Below are positions 1-10,900 of a stretch of 64,000 bases of DNA, piece by piece. The first letter of the stretch is position 1; the number at the start of each line of letters is the position of its first letter. The stretch is from BJHQ01 sp964654285 (GTDB lineage: Bacteria; Planctomycetota; UBA11346), in assembly GCA_964654285.1 (NCBI GenBank), contig CAZZJC010000003.1:1-64000 (forward strand), given 5' to 3'. The position numbers were made by a program, and so were the translations under genes. The notes beneath the pieces are model-generated. The model was not told the DNA's origin. It worked only from the letters and a program-made list of their open reading frames with translations, and made no database searches.

Positions 1-726
1 CCAGGCCTCGGATGCCTGAAGTTCCTGGGCCGCCTTCCGCTTCGCCTTCGCCGCCTCCTCGAAGCGCTTGCGCTCCTCCGGCTTGAGCGTCGAGATGTCG
101 ACGCCCGTGAGGCCATCGTCCTCGACGAAGGACTTGCCGGCGAGGTTCTTCTTGAGATCCGACATGGTGGCGTCGGATTGTTCGATCTGGCGTTCTGCCG
201 CGGCGATCTTGTTGCGTCGCTCGGTCGCGGCCTGATTGCTGGACCGGTAGCGATCGATGGTTGATGTCGTGATCTCGCTGGTCACCAGGGCGACCAGGGC
301 CAATCCCGCCACCATGGCGGCCAGAGGCTGGGTCTTGCGTCCCCAGCCGATGAAGAACACCGCCGCTGCGGCGATGCCGGCCCACAAGAGGTAGATGGTG
401 GCCGTGAACAGCAGGTCGAGCAGGCGGAAGGAATCCGTCTTGATCACCATCGACAGCACGATGGCGATCAGGGCGAGGATGAGCGGCAGGGAGAATCCGG
501 CGAACAGGATGGTGACCAGGTGCAGCCGCATGCCGGTCTGGAACCAGACCCACGCCGGGATGACGAGGATCGCCGCCCAGGACAGGATCGACAGCGTGCC
601 GACCACGCCGAAATACGGCCAGGCCTGGACCGTGAGGACCACCACCGCCGTGAACACCGCTCCCAGCCATGTCGCGAAAAGAGCGAGCGGCAGCAGCCGG
701 GCCAACATGTCGCGCAGGCTTCGCAT
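1..726 (-). CDS. Membrane protein with C-terminal coiled coil, partial
   Basis: The frame is open for 242 codons from ATG at 726 to the window edge, so the C-terminus is missing. The first 125 or so residues carry about four hydrophobic segments (roughly residues 10-30, 33-55, 65-95 and 108-150, broken by short loops). After residue 155 the chain becomes charged and helical (Arg, Glu, Lys, Ala rich), as expected of a cytoplasmic or periplasmic coiled coil. It starts 2 bases after the TGA of the DUF4159 gene, so it belongs to the same transcript as the ExbB/ExbD genes. I do not recognise a family. A structural role in the same envelope complex is inference from position only. Confidence 0.75.
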   Translation of the reverse strand, partial: MRSLRDMLARLLPLALFATWLGAVFTAVVVLTVQAWPYFGVVGTLSILSWAAILVIPAWVWFQTGMRLHLVTILFAGFSLPLILALIAIVLSMVIKTDSFRLLDLLFTATIYLLWAGIAAAAVFFIGWGRKTQPLAAMVAGLALVALVTSEITTSTIDRYRSSNQAATERRNKIAAAERQIEQSDATMSDLKKNLAGKSFVEDDGLTGVDISTLKPEERKRFEEAAKAKRKAAQELQASEAW

Positions 727-728
727 CT

Positions 729-2345
729 TCAGCGCTTCCGGTACTTGGCGGTTTCTTCGAGATAACGCGTGACGGCGTAGTGGGTCACGTTGTCACCGAC
801 CATGAAGGCGTTCTGGGCGAGATGCTCAGGCAGGCCGTTGCTGCCGTCCTTCCAGGCGTCATGGCAGTCGCCCGGATGGTAGAAGACGACCCAGCGTCCG
901 TTCACCTTGATCCCCTTGAATTCCGGACCGGCATGGCGCCAGAGCGGGGACGGACCCTCAACGCCGAGATCGTTCGGCTCCTTGAAGAGGACATCCTCCT
1001 TGCTGATCGTGACCAGGGGATAATCGGGGAAGACCCGGGCCATGAAGGAGCGGAACGCTCCGTCCCATTGCCGGCTGCCGCAATCGGCGAAGAGCATGCC
1101 GCCGCCCAGGCAGTACTCGCGCAGGTTCTGCTCCTCTCTGCGGCTGGTCGAGATGTTCTGCGTCCCGCGCATGAAGACGAACGGTGGCGCCATCCCCTTG
1201 TTGAACTGGGAAAGCTGCCCGATGTGGACCGACTTGCTCTTGGGGGCGACCGGGAACGTCACCTGCCGGCGCAGGAAATCGAGGAAGTTCTTGTCGCCAT
1301 TGTCTGCACCCATGCCGTCGTCCCAGTCCTTGGATCCGGAATATTCGATGCGGTAGAACTGGAAGACCCCGTCATCCATGCCGCCGGGCCAGCCGCCACC
1401 GCCCGGACCTCCGCCACCGCGCTTGCCCTGCTTGCCGCGCGTGGCGCCTTTGCGCGCCCCGCCGGCGATGCCGGCCTGGTAGGTCTGGCTGGTCTGCGCC
1501 TCGACCTCCTTTTCCACCTTCGAATCATCCAGCGTCGGCACGTTGAAGCTGATCGCCGCCTCCTTGGGCACGATGTAGCGCTTCTTCTTCTCCTTCTTCT
1601 TGACCTGCTTCTTGATCTCCATCTGGACGATGGTGGAGGCCTCGCCCCGGCCGGGCGGCATCTTCACATCCTCGACGCAGCCGCGCAGCGACATCAGCCA
1701 GGGGATGACGATGATCAGCGACAGGTGCAGCATGAAGCTGCTGTAGACGCTCTTGCGGAACACCGGTTCGCGGCCGTGGCTGCGCAGGTTCTCGACGATC
1801 TTGTCGCCCACCGCCGGCCCCGAGGCAGGCAGGATGGGATCGTGGTATTTGGTCGAGAACGCTTCCAGGACGCTGCGGCGCAGCCACTGCAGATGCAGCA
1901 CCGCCAGGCCGCCGACCAGGGCGACCGCCCACCACGCCCATTCCAGGCGCAGATGGAAGACATCCATCGGCGTATTCCCGGCCAGCAGCTTGGCATCCGC
2001 GAACATCCGCACCGCATCCCAGAGCACCGCCAGATAGACCACCAGGCAGACGTAGGCCGCAGTGATCGACCAGCGGATCAGGCGCGGGGCGCGGGGCACC
2101 CGAAGGGCGCCGAGCAGCGACGCCACGACCATGAACGCGCCGGCGACCACGCAGGTCACCGCCAGCACCCAGACTTCCGTCTCCAGGCCCCCCTCCCTGA
2201 AGATCCGCTCCCAGCCGCGACCGCGACCGGCCAGGACGGCGGCATCGCCGACCACCGTGATGCCGCGCGCGATGAGCCAGTCCCCGACCACCCCCAAGGG
2301 CAGACAGAGCAGCGCAGGCAGGTTGCGGCGGTCGAGGAGCTTCAT
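729..2345 (-). CDS. DUF4159 domain membrane protein
   Basis: The 538-residue protein has four hydrophobic segments in the first 165 residues and another near residue 200-220. A Lys-rich stretch follows (around 245-260), then a Gly-rich linker (around 300-325), then a C-terminal globular domain from about 330 to 530. That domain matches DUF4159, with conserved-looking GGGMLFADCGS, VFPDYPLVTI and GRWVVFYHPGDC segments. DUF4159 proteins resemble glutamine-amidotransferase/ThuA-like folds and in other bacteria often sit beside vWA/BatA proteins; their function is unknown. The gene starts 8 bases after the TonB-like stub and is followed after 2 bases by another membrane protein, so translation of the set is probably coupled. 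The extra N-terminal membrane segments make an anchored envelope role likely (inference). Confidence 0.8.
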   Translation of the reverse strand: MKLLDRRNLPALLCLPLGVVGDWLIARGITVVGDAAVLAGRGRGWERIFREGGLETEVWVLAVTCVVAGAFMVVASLLGALRVPRAPRLIRWSITAAYVCLVVYLAVLWDAVRMFADAKLLAGNTPMDVFHLRLEWAWWAVALVGGLAVLHLQWLRRSVLEAFSTKYHDPILPASGPAVGDKIVENLRSHGREPVFRKSVYSSFMLHLSLIIVIPWLMSLRGCVEDVKMPPGRGEASTIVQMEIKKQVKKKEKKKRYIVPKEAAISFNVPTLDDSKVEKEVEAQTSQTYQAGIAGGARKGATRGKQGKRGGGGPGGGGWPGGMDDGVFQFYRIEYSGSKDWDDGMGADNGDKNFLDFLRRQVTFPVAPKSKSVHIGQLSQFNKGMAPPFVFMRGTQNISTSRREEQNLREYCLGGGMLFADCGSRQWDGAFRSFMARVFPDYPLVTISKEDVLFKEPNDLGVEGPSPLWRHAGPEFKGIKVNGRWVVFYHPGDCHDAWKDGSNGLPEHLAQNAFMVGDNVTHYAVTRYLEETAKYRKR

Positions 2346-2353
2346 CGGTGGCT

Positions 2354-2914
2354 TCAGGGGGACAGCTTGTCCAGATCCTTCAGCATGGCGTCGTCGTTGG
2401 GCGCCTTGGGCATTTCCTCAGGTTTGGCCGTTTCGGTGAGCTTCTTCATCATGGTCGAGTTCTTGATCGCATCCGGAAGATCCTCGCCCTTGCCGGCCTC
2501 GGGTTTGTCGCCCGGCTTGGCGTTCGGATCGGCGGTCTTGCCCTCTGGCTTGGCCCCCTTGGCCGGATCGGCCTTGACGGGGGACTTGTCGCCCGGCTTG
2601 GCGCCCTTGCCCAGGTCGAGCTTCTTGCGTTCAGCTTCCTCGCGCCGGCGGTCCTCGGCTTCAGCGGCGGCTTTGGCCTCCTCGGCCCGCTGCTTGGCGC
2701 CCACCGGATCGATGTAGGTGTCGCGGATGAACCGGGTCGACGAGCCGCCGATCAGGACGACGTGGAGTGCGAACGCCACGACGAAGAACATGACGATCGG
2801 GAACTGCGAGAACGAACGCAGGACGTGCTCCGGCTTGAACTCCTGCAGTTCGCGGCTCTCTTCCGGGGTCAGATAGGCGCCATTGCGGCCGGTTTCGGGT
2901 TCGGAATCGCTCAT
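2354..2914 (-). CDS. Single-pass TonB-like stub protein, Lys/Pro-rich
   Basis: The start is ATG at 2914, chosen because AAGGAG lies 6 bases upstream and the ATG overlaps the TGA of the upstream ExbD gene (ATGA). The 186-residue product has a short cytoplasmic N-terminus, one hydrophobic helix (about residues 37-57), a charged helical segment (about 70-95), and then a low-complexity region rich in Lys, Pro, Gly and Ala (about 97-145). The layout recalls TonB or TolA, which partner ExbB/ExbD or TolQ/TolR, but I see no C-terminal TonB beta domain. It could be an energy transducer with an unusual tip or a scaffold protein. Membership of the Exb operon is firm; the transducer role is inference. 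Confidence 0.75.
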   Translation of the reverse strand: MSDSEPETGRNGAYLTPEESRELQEFKPEHVLRSFSQFPIVMFFVVAFALHVVLIGGSSTRFIRDTYIDPVGAKQRAEEAKAAAEAEDRRREEAERKKLDLGKGAKPGDKSPVKADPAKGAKPEGKTADPNAKPGDKPEAGKGEDLPDAIKNSTMMKKLTETAKPEEMPKAPNDDAMLKDLDKLSP

Positions 2915-3345
2915 TTGCTGCTCCTTGGCGGCTTGCCGCCCGTTCGCTCGCCACTCATGACGATGGTCGCGCCGGTCTTGGCCAGGGTCTCGATCACCGG
3001 TTCGAACCGGCGCCGATCCAGGCCGCGATCGCACTTGAAATAGATCTTCCTCATTGCCGGATCCTTGGCCTGCGCCATGAGCAGATCGAGCTTGCGTTCG
3101 AGATCCGGGATGCCGACGAGTTCGCCCTGGATGCGGATGTCGGCCTGCTGGTCGAGGGTGACCACGATCGACGGCGGCTTGCCCAGGTTGGCCAGTTCAG
3201 CCGCCTTGGGCAGTTCGATGCGCGCCCCGGATTCCTTGGCCACGGTCGAGCAGACCAGGAAGAAGCTGATGAGGTTGAAGGCGACGTCGCCCATCGACGC
3301 GGTCGGGATGTCGACGAACGGCCGGGGCTTGCGACGCTTGATCAT
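2911..3345 (-). CDS. ExbD/TolR family biopolymer transport protein (first copy)
   Basis: At 144 residues this is the usual ExbD size. A basic N-terminus precedes one membrane helix carrying the family Asp (MGDVAFNLISFFLV, Asp20), the residue that takes part in proton flow through ExbBD and TolQR. A small periplasmic domain follows (about residues 45-135), with the YFKCDRGLDRRRFEPVIETL segment resembling the ExbD fold. The start overlaps the stop of the second ExbD gene by ATGA, and its own TGA overlaps the next start, so three genes are translationally linked. ExbD works in the inner membrane with ExbB to harvest proton-motive force for a periplasm-spanning partner. Confidence 0.9.
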   Translation of the reverse strand: MIKRRKPRPFVDIPTASMGDVAFNLISFFLVCSTVAKESGARIELPKAAELANLGKPPSIVVTLDQQADIRIQGELVGIPDLERKLDLLMAQAKDPAMRKIYFKCDRGLDRRRFEPVIETLAKTGATIVMSGERTGGKPPRSSK

Positions 3346-3785
3346 TTGCCGCCCCCCTCGCCTTCTTCCGCCTCGGTGATCAGGCCGACCACACCGCCGG
3401 CGGTGCTGATGGCGGACATCACGCCGAAGTATTCCTGGTACGAGACCTGGCCGCTGGTCTCGAACATGACGACCTTTTCCTCGCCGGTCTTTTCCTTGAG
3501 CTTCAGGGTCGCGAGCTGCTCCGGCAGCTTGTCCGCGGTGACCTCCTGGTCGTTGAAGAATATCTGGCCGTTATGCGCCCGCACGGTGGGCATCTTGGAT
3601 TCGGCCTTGGACTGGCCTTTTTCCGCCGCCGGCATCTCGGTCTGGAAGCCCTGGACCTTCTGCAGCGAGGTGGTGGCGAGGAAATAGAAGATGAGCAGGT
3701 TCGCCAGGTCGACGAACCAGGCGGTCGGGATCAGCTCGTTGATGTCCTTGCGGTGCTTCTTGCCCCGCGTCCCGTGCACGGCCAT
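3342..3785 (-). CDS. ExbD/TolR family biopolymer transport protein (second copy)
   Basis: This 147-residue protein has a basic N-terminus, one membrane helix with the conserved Asp (FVDLANLLIFYFL, Asp26) and a periplasmic domain (about 60-140). It is clearly distinct from its neighbour, and the two share little beyond the helix. Two different ExbD proteins with one ExbB are common in Planctomycetes, Bacteroidetes and Myxococcus-like gene sets and may form a mixed dimer inside the ExbB pentamer (family knowledge). The gene lies 7 bases after exbB and overlaps the next ExbD start by 4 bases. Confidence 0.88.
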   Translation of the reverse strand: MAVHGTRGKKHRKDINELIPTAWFVDLANLLIFYFLATTSLQKVQGFQTEMPAAEKGQSKAESKMPTVRAHNGQIFFNDQEVTADKLPEQLATLKLKEKTGEEKVVMFETSGQVSYQEYFGVMSAISTAGGVVGLITEAEEGEGGGK

Positions 3786-3792
3786 CCGTGGA

Positions 3793-4440
3793 TCAGGCCT
3801 CTTCTTCGAGCTGGGCCAGGGCCTCGTACAGTTCGGTCTTGGCCTCTTCGATCTGGAGTCCGACCTCGTCGGCCTTGCCGCCGAAGTAGTTGTAGGGCAG
3901 CACGGCGCAGAGCGCGACGATGAGGCCGGTCGCGGTGCAGATCAGGGCGATCGAGATGCCGCCGGCGACCGCCTCGCTGTTGACCCCGGAACTGGCGGTG
4001 CCCATGCCGGAGAAGGATTTGATCATGCCGAGCACCGTCCCGAGCATGCCCAGCAAAGGCCCCGAGTTGCCGACCGCGGTCAGGATGTTGAAGCGGCGTT
4101 CCAGGGCGCCCATCGCCTGGATGGACATGTCATCCATGGATTTCTGCACCATGTTCAGGTTCGGCCGGCCGGTATGGTGGTCGTGATAGCGGTCGAAGGA
4201 CTGCAGGCCCGCGAGCATCACCGCCGCGACCGGGCTGGGCGTCGAGGCGCAGACCTGGGCCGCGTTGAGGATCCGGCCCTGGGCGACGAGATCGACGACG
4301 TTGGCGCGCAGGGCGCGCAGATCGATCCGGCTGTGGCGCCAGAACGACCAGCCGCGTTCGATCACCACGGCCCAGGCGACCAGCGACATGAGCATGAGCG
4401 GGAAGGTGACCTCCTCGCCTTTGATCAGGTATTCGAGCAT
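3793..4440 (-). CDS. MotA/TolQ/ExbB proton channel protein
   Basis: The 215-residue protein has three membrane segments: about 10-30, 118-140 and 152-180. The second contains the family signature GNSGPLLGMLGTVLGMI, and the third has small residues and Thr as in TolQ/ExbB channels. A cytoplasmic helical loop lies between the first and second segments. GGAG sits 5 bases before the ATG. The start overlaps the end of the upstream unknown gene by 16 bases. ExbB forms the inner-membrane pentamer that surrounds ExbD and couples proton flow to movement of an envelope partner. Its neighbours suggest service to the TPR giant rather than a TonB-dependent receptor, since none is seen in the window. Confidence 0.92.
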   Translation of the reverse strand: MLEYLIKGEEVTFPLMLMSLVAWAVVIERGWSFWRHSRIDLRALRANVVDLVAQGRILNAAQVCASTPSPVAAVMLAGLQSFDRYHDHHTGRPNLNMVQKSMDDMSIQAMGALERRFNILTAVGNSGPLLGMLGTVLGMIKSFSGMGTASSGVNSEAVAGGISIALICTATGLIVALCAVLPYNYFGGKADEVGLQIEEAKTELYEALAQLEEEA

Positions 4441-4943
4441 AGGGACTCCATGTGGACGGCGAGGGTGGCGGTGAAGCTGCGGGCCGGGATCACCGGGATC
4501 CGCACCGACCAGGCGGGATGGCGGGGGTCGGGCTGGCCGAAGGCGAGCCTGCCGTCGGCGTAGTTGTAGGTGACAGCGGTCAGGTGCGTCAGGGGGTGGT
4601 CCTCGCTGCGGCAGAGCAAGGTCTTGCCCCAGTCGAGCCAGGCAATGGTCAGGAGCGAGGCCGGGGTGAGGAGCAGATGCAGTCGCGGCCGCCAGAACCA
4701 GGCTCCGACATCGCAGCGCGTCGCCGTCCGCACATGCGCTAGGACATCACGTCCGGCGAGCGTCTCCTGCACCGCCAGCCAGGTCCGATGTCCGACCGGA
4801 CGCCCGAGGGCCGCCGCGAGTTCCGGCGCGGTGAACGGCCTGATCGCCGGGCGCGGAAGATCCCGGTCGGCAAAGGCGGGCCGCCGGCCGGACGCGAGTG
4901 CGTTCGGCGGTGGCGGCAGCGCAGGCATCCCGGCCCTCGACAT
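4425..4943 (-). CDS. Hypothetical protein between the TPR giant and ExbB
   Basis: The start is ATG at 4943, where TGATG joins it to the stop of the giant gene and GGGAGAAG serves as ribosome binding site. The product is 172 residues, has no signal peptide and no clear membrane helix. It is rich in Trp, Leu, Thr and Arg, and its second half alternates hydrophobic and polar residues in a beta pattern (about residues 75-165), which could be a PH-like or lipocalin-like barrel. I do not recognise a family. Its place between the giant exported protein and ExbB suggests a cytoplasmic or membrane-face accessory of the same machine (inference). Confidence 0.7.
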   Translation of the reverse strand: MSRAGMPALPPPPNALASGRRPAFADRDLPRPAIRPFTAPELAAALGRPVGHRTWLAVQETLAGRDVLAHVRTATRCDVGAWFWRPRLHLLLTPASLLTIAWLDWGKTLLCRSEDHPLTHLTAVTYNYADGRLAFGQPDPRHPAWSVRIPVIPARSFTATLAVHMESLCSNT

Positions 4944-7900
4944 CACTTCTCCCTGTCCATGCCCCGCAGCGTGACATCCGAGGCCAGGCGTCCACGGGCC
5001 GAGCGCGCCCATTCCGATTCGGGGAATTCCCAGGTCAGGCGCTTGAAGATCTGGTAGGCGGACTTCGCCGGACTGAAGTTGGGGTCGACGGCCGCGTTCT
5101 TGCTTTCAGCGAGGGCAGCGGCCCACTTCGTGTAGGCGTCGGCGGCCCAGTACATCGCCTCGGGCACCATGCTCTTGTCGACGATATCCTTCTTGTCGAT
5201 GACCTTGCGCAGGGCGGTGGTGGACTCCTCGTACTTCTGCGCCCGCAGGTAGCCGATGCCCGACAGCACGGTGGTCTTGTCCGCCAATTCGTGGTTGGGG
5301 AACTTGTCGGCCAGACGGCCGTAGACCTCGCCCGACACGGCATAGGAGCCCCGGGCCTCGATCAGCACCTTCTCCGCCTTGAGCCGATCCTCGATCTTCT
5401 CGGCCTGCTTCTCCAGGATCTTCCCCTTGGTGAGGAAGTGGCGACCCAGGCGGGCGATGGTCTCGGCGACGAGTTCGTTGTCGGGATAGCGGTAGCTGAG
5501 CTTGACGTACTCTTCGCAGGCCTGGTCCATGTCGCCCAGCTTCTCGTAGACCATGGCCTTCTTGAAGAGCGCCTTCGGGGCGAACTCGCCGGTCGGATAG
5601 TTGGACACGATGCCGCTGAACAGCTTGAAGGCAGCCTCGAGGTGCTGCTTGCGCAGCGGATCCATGGCCTCGCCTTCGGCCGGCGGCTTGCTGTCGATGC
5701 CACCCACGCCCTCTGCGTATTCCATCTCCAGGTTGCCGCGCAGGTAGTCGGCCTGGGCCCGGATGTCGTTGTCGGGGAAGTCGCGCACGACCTCATCGAG
5801 CAGTTTCTTGCCCTGGGCGATCTCCTTCTGCACCAGATTGGACAGGCGCTTGGCCTGCTCGGGATCGGGCTTGGCCGCGCTCGCGGCGGCGGTGGCGGCC
5901 TCGCGGTGCTTCTTCGCCATCTCGAAATAGGCCTCGGCCACGCTGAACTGCGCCTTCACCGCGATCTCGGGATCGTTGAAGCGCTTGGTGAACGGCAGCA
6001 CGCTGCCGTCGGAACCCTTGTTGACCTCGATCGGCCGGGTGATGCGGGTGCCGGCGCTGGTGGTGTAGCCCAGCTCGACCGTTTCGCCGTAGCGCACCTG
6101 GATGTCGCCGGTCCCGGGGGACTGCTCGCCCTGGTAGACGACATGGGCGAGGCCTTTGAAGACGCCGGTATGCAGCCCGGTCTCGGTCAGGATGACCTTG
6201 CCGGGACCGGAAGGCGTCTTCACGTCAACGCTGATCTGGTCCTTCTCACCGCTGAGGTCACGCATCCAGTCGACCACGCGCAGGTAGACCGTCTCGCCCA
6301 CGTACACCGTTTCGATCGGCTTCTGGTAGCGGCGATCGGTGACATCGAAGAAGCCTTCGCCGGTCAGCTTCACCGGCTGGACCAGCCAGCGGTCGCGGTT
6401 GTCCTTGCCGGGCAGCCGGACATCGGTGTAGCGCACGCCGATGTAGATCGTGTCGGACGGATTCACCGCGAGGGTGCGCTCCTCCTCGCGCACGGTCTTG
6501 GCCGCGACCTGGCCCTGGACCGCCTCGGCGGTCGCAAAGGACTGGGTCGGCGTGTCCGCCAGGACCATCGGGATGGAGGCGGCGAAGCGGCCGTCCTCGA
6601 TCGGGCTGAGGGCGAGCGGCACGGGTTCGGCGGTCAAAGGACCGAACCCCAGCGGCAGGGCGCCACCGCCGCCACTGCCGAGTCCGGCGACGATCCGGAT
6701 CGTGCCCGGAACCGAGAGATCGAAGTCGGTCGCCGGCGGTTTGGCCCCAGCGGCGGGCGCATCACCGGCGGCGGCCGGAGCCGGCGCCGGTTTCTTGGCC
6801 AGGGCCCGGCCGGATGAGGTCTGGGCGTAGATCTCGATCGTGCTTTGACTCGATTTGGCGATGTAGGGATGCACCACCGAGGCCTGCACGGAGGCGCCGA
6901 CGAGGACCGGCACCGGGGTGGCGGGATCCGGGGTCTTCACCCACTTCGCGAGGAGCGGCAGCGGTCCGGGCGACATCTCCTCGCCCGCCTTGAAGACCTC
7001 GGTTCCGGCCGGCTTCTTGTCCTTGGCGACCTTCGCATCCTTGCCGCCTTTGTCCTCCTTGCTCGGGGCCAGGACGATGGGGGCGACGCGCAGGACCGGT
7101 TGATCGAACGCGGTCTGCTCGACCGTGGCCACGCGATCCCAGGGGATGCCGTGGTCGGTGTTGTCCAGGTCGCGGTAGGTCAGGGTGAGATCGTCGCCCT
7201 TCTCGACCTGGATCTGGTCCGCGCGCTGCGGCGCTTCGGTGACCGGGAAGATGGTGCCGATGAAGACGCCGCTGTGCGGCTTGGACTCGATCGCCTCGAG
7301 CTTGACCTCCTTGCCCGAGGTCAGCCGCGCCGTGAACGCGACCTTGTCCTGGGCCGGGCTCACATCCATGTCGGGATCGTGGATGAACACCTTGATGGTG
7401 TCACCGACATCGAACCGCTTCATCGATACGTAGCTGGCCTCCTTGGCGGCCGAATCCTCGCTGTATTGCGCGAAGGCGGCGCTGATCGCCGCATTCGAGA
7501 AGGTCGCCGCCATCCTGCCTTCGAGCGTCCGCGCCTTGCCGGCCAGGGAGACCTCGTCGCGGTAGGTGATCGCGATCTGGTCGCCGGGCAGGATCTCGAG
7601 CTGGGCGTTGCGGCGCAGGTTCTGGAAGTCCTCCTTCGTGGGCAGGATCGCCTTGCCGTCCGCATCGGCCAGGCGGAGCTTGCTGATCGCCGGTGCCTCA
7701 CCGGTGTAGTCCGGCATGACCAGGCGGAAGAGCCGGGCGGCGCGGCCGGCGAACGAGATCGCGAACCCGTCGCCGCCCTTGACCTCCTCGATCGCTGCGG
7801 GTTCACGCCAGACGGCGGATTTGATCAGGGGATTCTTGGCGAGGTCGAACATCGCGGCGGGAGCGACCGCACGGTAGGGCGCCTCGGCGATGTCGGTCTC

Positions 7901-10900
7901 GAGATCGAAGGCGAGCGGGAACAGCCCGCCCTGGGCATCGACCGGCAGTTTGGCCACGATGTCGACCCGATGCACGCCCTTGCCCAGGCGCTGGGTCGAT
8001 TCGGAGGTGCCGGCCACGGCGGAAACATCCGTGGGCGGCAGCGGTTTGACCGCGACCCCGTCGATGAACAGGGTCAGGGATACCCCGGTCGGCAGGGCTT
8101 GGCGCGGCAGCAGCCGCAACGACCGCGTGGTGCGCTCGGCCAGCACGAAGTTGCCACGCACATGCACGATGGCGCCGGCCCCGCGGGCGTTCCCCGATGC
8201 CGCAGGCATGACCTGCTTCACGGTCGCTTCGAGATCCTCGGCCCAGGACAAGGACATGGTCCCCGACTTGGGCTTGATCGCGGCGGTGCGAACTCCGGCG
8301 AGTTGGGCGCGGAAGGAGAACCAGTCCTCGATCTCGGCGACGTCGGCGGTCCCGGACAGGGACGTACCTGCACCGGCGACCCGGACCTCGAAGCCGCCGT
8401 CCCAGGGCTTCACCTGCTGCGGCCAGCGGCCGGCGACGGTGAAATCCTTGCCATTGAGCGAAGTCTGGACGATCACGTCCTTCAGCCGGCGGCCCGGCTC
8501 ACGGGTCGCGATCTCGAGCTTGCCGAGGTTCACATTGTCGTTGAGGTCGACGGTCAGGGTCTTCACCCGGGTGCCGACGGCGGGATTGCCCTGCCAGGCG
8601 GGCTGATCGAGGGGGGAGATGGCGGCATTGGGATCGGTTCCGGCCAGGCTGTCGCTGGCGACCGCGACCGGCGGACTCGCGGCGGTCGGGATCGATCCTT
8701 CGAAGACGCCCGAGAACGGCGTGACCTCCTTGAGCGGGAAGCGTTCGATGATGTCCCCGCTCGCGGCCCGGACGGTGACATGGATGGTGTCGGGCGATGC
8801 TTTCGTGCTGCGATCGGCATCGGTCACACGGACGTTGATCGGATTGCCGGGCTTGATCTCGGAACCGGCGCGGCGGGTCGACAGGGTCTCCACGACCGTT
8901 TCCTTGACCTCGGCCTCGATTCCGAGCTTCTCCCGCATCTTGTTGTCGCGCGCCTCGGCCTCGATCTCGTCGCGCGAACGGATGGCGCCGGAGGACACCT
9001 GCAGCTCGGCGTCGCTGGCGACCTCGATGATGCTCTCCTGGCCGGGATCCTTGATCTGGTTCGCGGCGAGGAAGCGGGGCGAATAGAAGATGTGGATGCG
9101 ATCGCCGCCGACCACCTGCAGGGTCTTGTCGTTGGGTTTGGCCGCGCCCAGGACGGTGCTGATGCGCTGGGTGAAGTGGTCCTTGCGGTCGGCGAACGGG
9201 ACCAGGGTGACGATCTCCTCGTCGCCGGCGTCGGTCCACACCCGCATCTCGACCGACTGGCTGCGCCCGACCAGCGACAGGTTGCGGTCGCGCAGGCGCA
9301 GGCGCAGGGGCTGGCCCGGATCGATGACGATCTTGCGCTCGTTGCCGGACATATCGATGTCCTGCGCCGCCTCGATGTTCTTGAGCTTGAGGTCGATCTC
9401 ACCTTGCAAGATGCGGCCACGCGGATGGCCGGGCTCGCGCGAGAATGCCTCGCCCAGGGCCTCGGCGGCGGCCTGATAGTCGCCCTGGTCGTAGCGCAGC
9501 TGACTCAGACGGTAGTAGGCCTCGGCCTGGGTGTATTTGTCCGGGCGCCGGGTAAGGCGGCTGAGGAGCTGCACCGCGAGATCGAAGTTGCGGGTCAGAC
9601 GCTCGATGTCGGCGACTGCCAATTGGGCGTCGATCTTGGCGCGGGTGCCTTCGAACTCCTTCGACTCGCCCATGGCCTGGAAGAGCGAACGGGAAAGGGC
9701 GTAATTGCGCTCGGCGAACGAAACCGACGCGCGGGCGTAGGCGAGCGAGGCACGCAGACCGACATCCACGCCGGGGTTGTTGTGCATCCAGTTCTCGAGG
9801 GCGATCGCCAGCTTCTCGGCGGCGCGGAACTCCTCGACGGCGGTATGCTTGCCGATCAGCCAGATGGTGAAATTCGGGTCGAGTTCGGCGAGCGCCGAGC
9901 TGATGAGCGCCTGTTTCGAGGAATACGCCTGCCAGGCGGCTTCGAGACGACCGGCCTGGAACTCGGCCTGGGCCGCGAAGATCTCATAGCGCGGATCGTT
10001 GCGCGCCACGGCGACGGTCGAGCCGACCAGGGTCGCCGCCGTGCGGTTGATGATGCCGGTCAGGGCGCGCTGCGATGGGTCCTGGTTCAGCCGGCGCACG
10101 CAGGCGAGGCCGTTGCCTGCCCACACCGCCGCGAGTTCGATGTTGCCAGCCTTCTCGAATCCCATCGCCTTGTCGGTGAGGATCTCGGCAAGGCGGGAAT
10201 CGCCAGCCTCGGCGGCCACGCGCCAGCATGGGGCGGAGACCCGGAACAGTTCGTTGGTCATCCCCTTGGCGATAAGTCCGTTGACGAGCGGGATGACGAG
10301 GTAGCCGGGCGAGCGCGAACCATCCCAGCGCGCCGGGGCGAGGCGCTCGACGAGATCCGCCAGGCGCGCGAGTTCAGCCTCGGTCAGGGAGGCGCCGTCG
10401 AGATCCTTGAGGCCGGCCATCGCCGGCACCGGGGCGCGCATCGGCAGCGCAGCGGCGCGTTCCATCCAGGTGGCGAGACGGGCGAACCATTCCGCCTTGG
10501 CCTTGCTGGCCGGGGCGGCAGCCGCGAGCGAGGCCGCGCCGAGCGCCATCTCATCGCTGCGCCCCGGGTAGGCCTTCTCGGCGGAGGCGATCATCGCCTG
10601 GCGCAGGGCCGGCTCGGCCTCCTGCGCCTCCTTGAGCCAGCGGGCGAGATCGTTGCGCGACAGGGCGACGTTGGCCGGGCGTACGCCGCGACGCCAATGC
10701 AGCTCATCACGTCGCGACGGATCGCGGACCTGGTCGTGACCGAGCGGCAGTTCGCTCCAGCCGGCGATAACCTTGGCAGCCTGGTTGGAGACCTTGCGCT
10801 GGCTGTCCCGACCGAGCTGCCAATAGGCGGCATCGAGGAATCCGCGTGTGGCCGCCTCGGCGATGAAGCGGTCATCGAAGGCGGATTCGGCCGGCATCTG

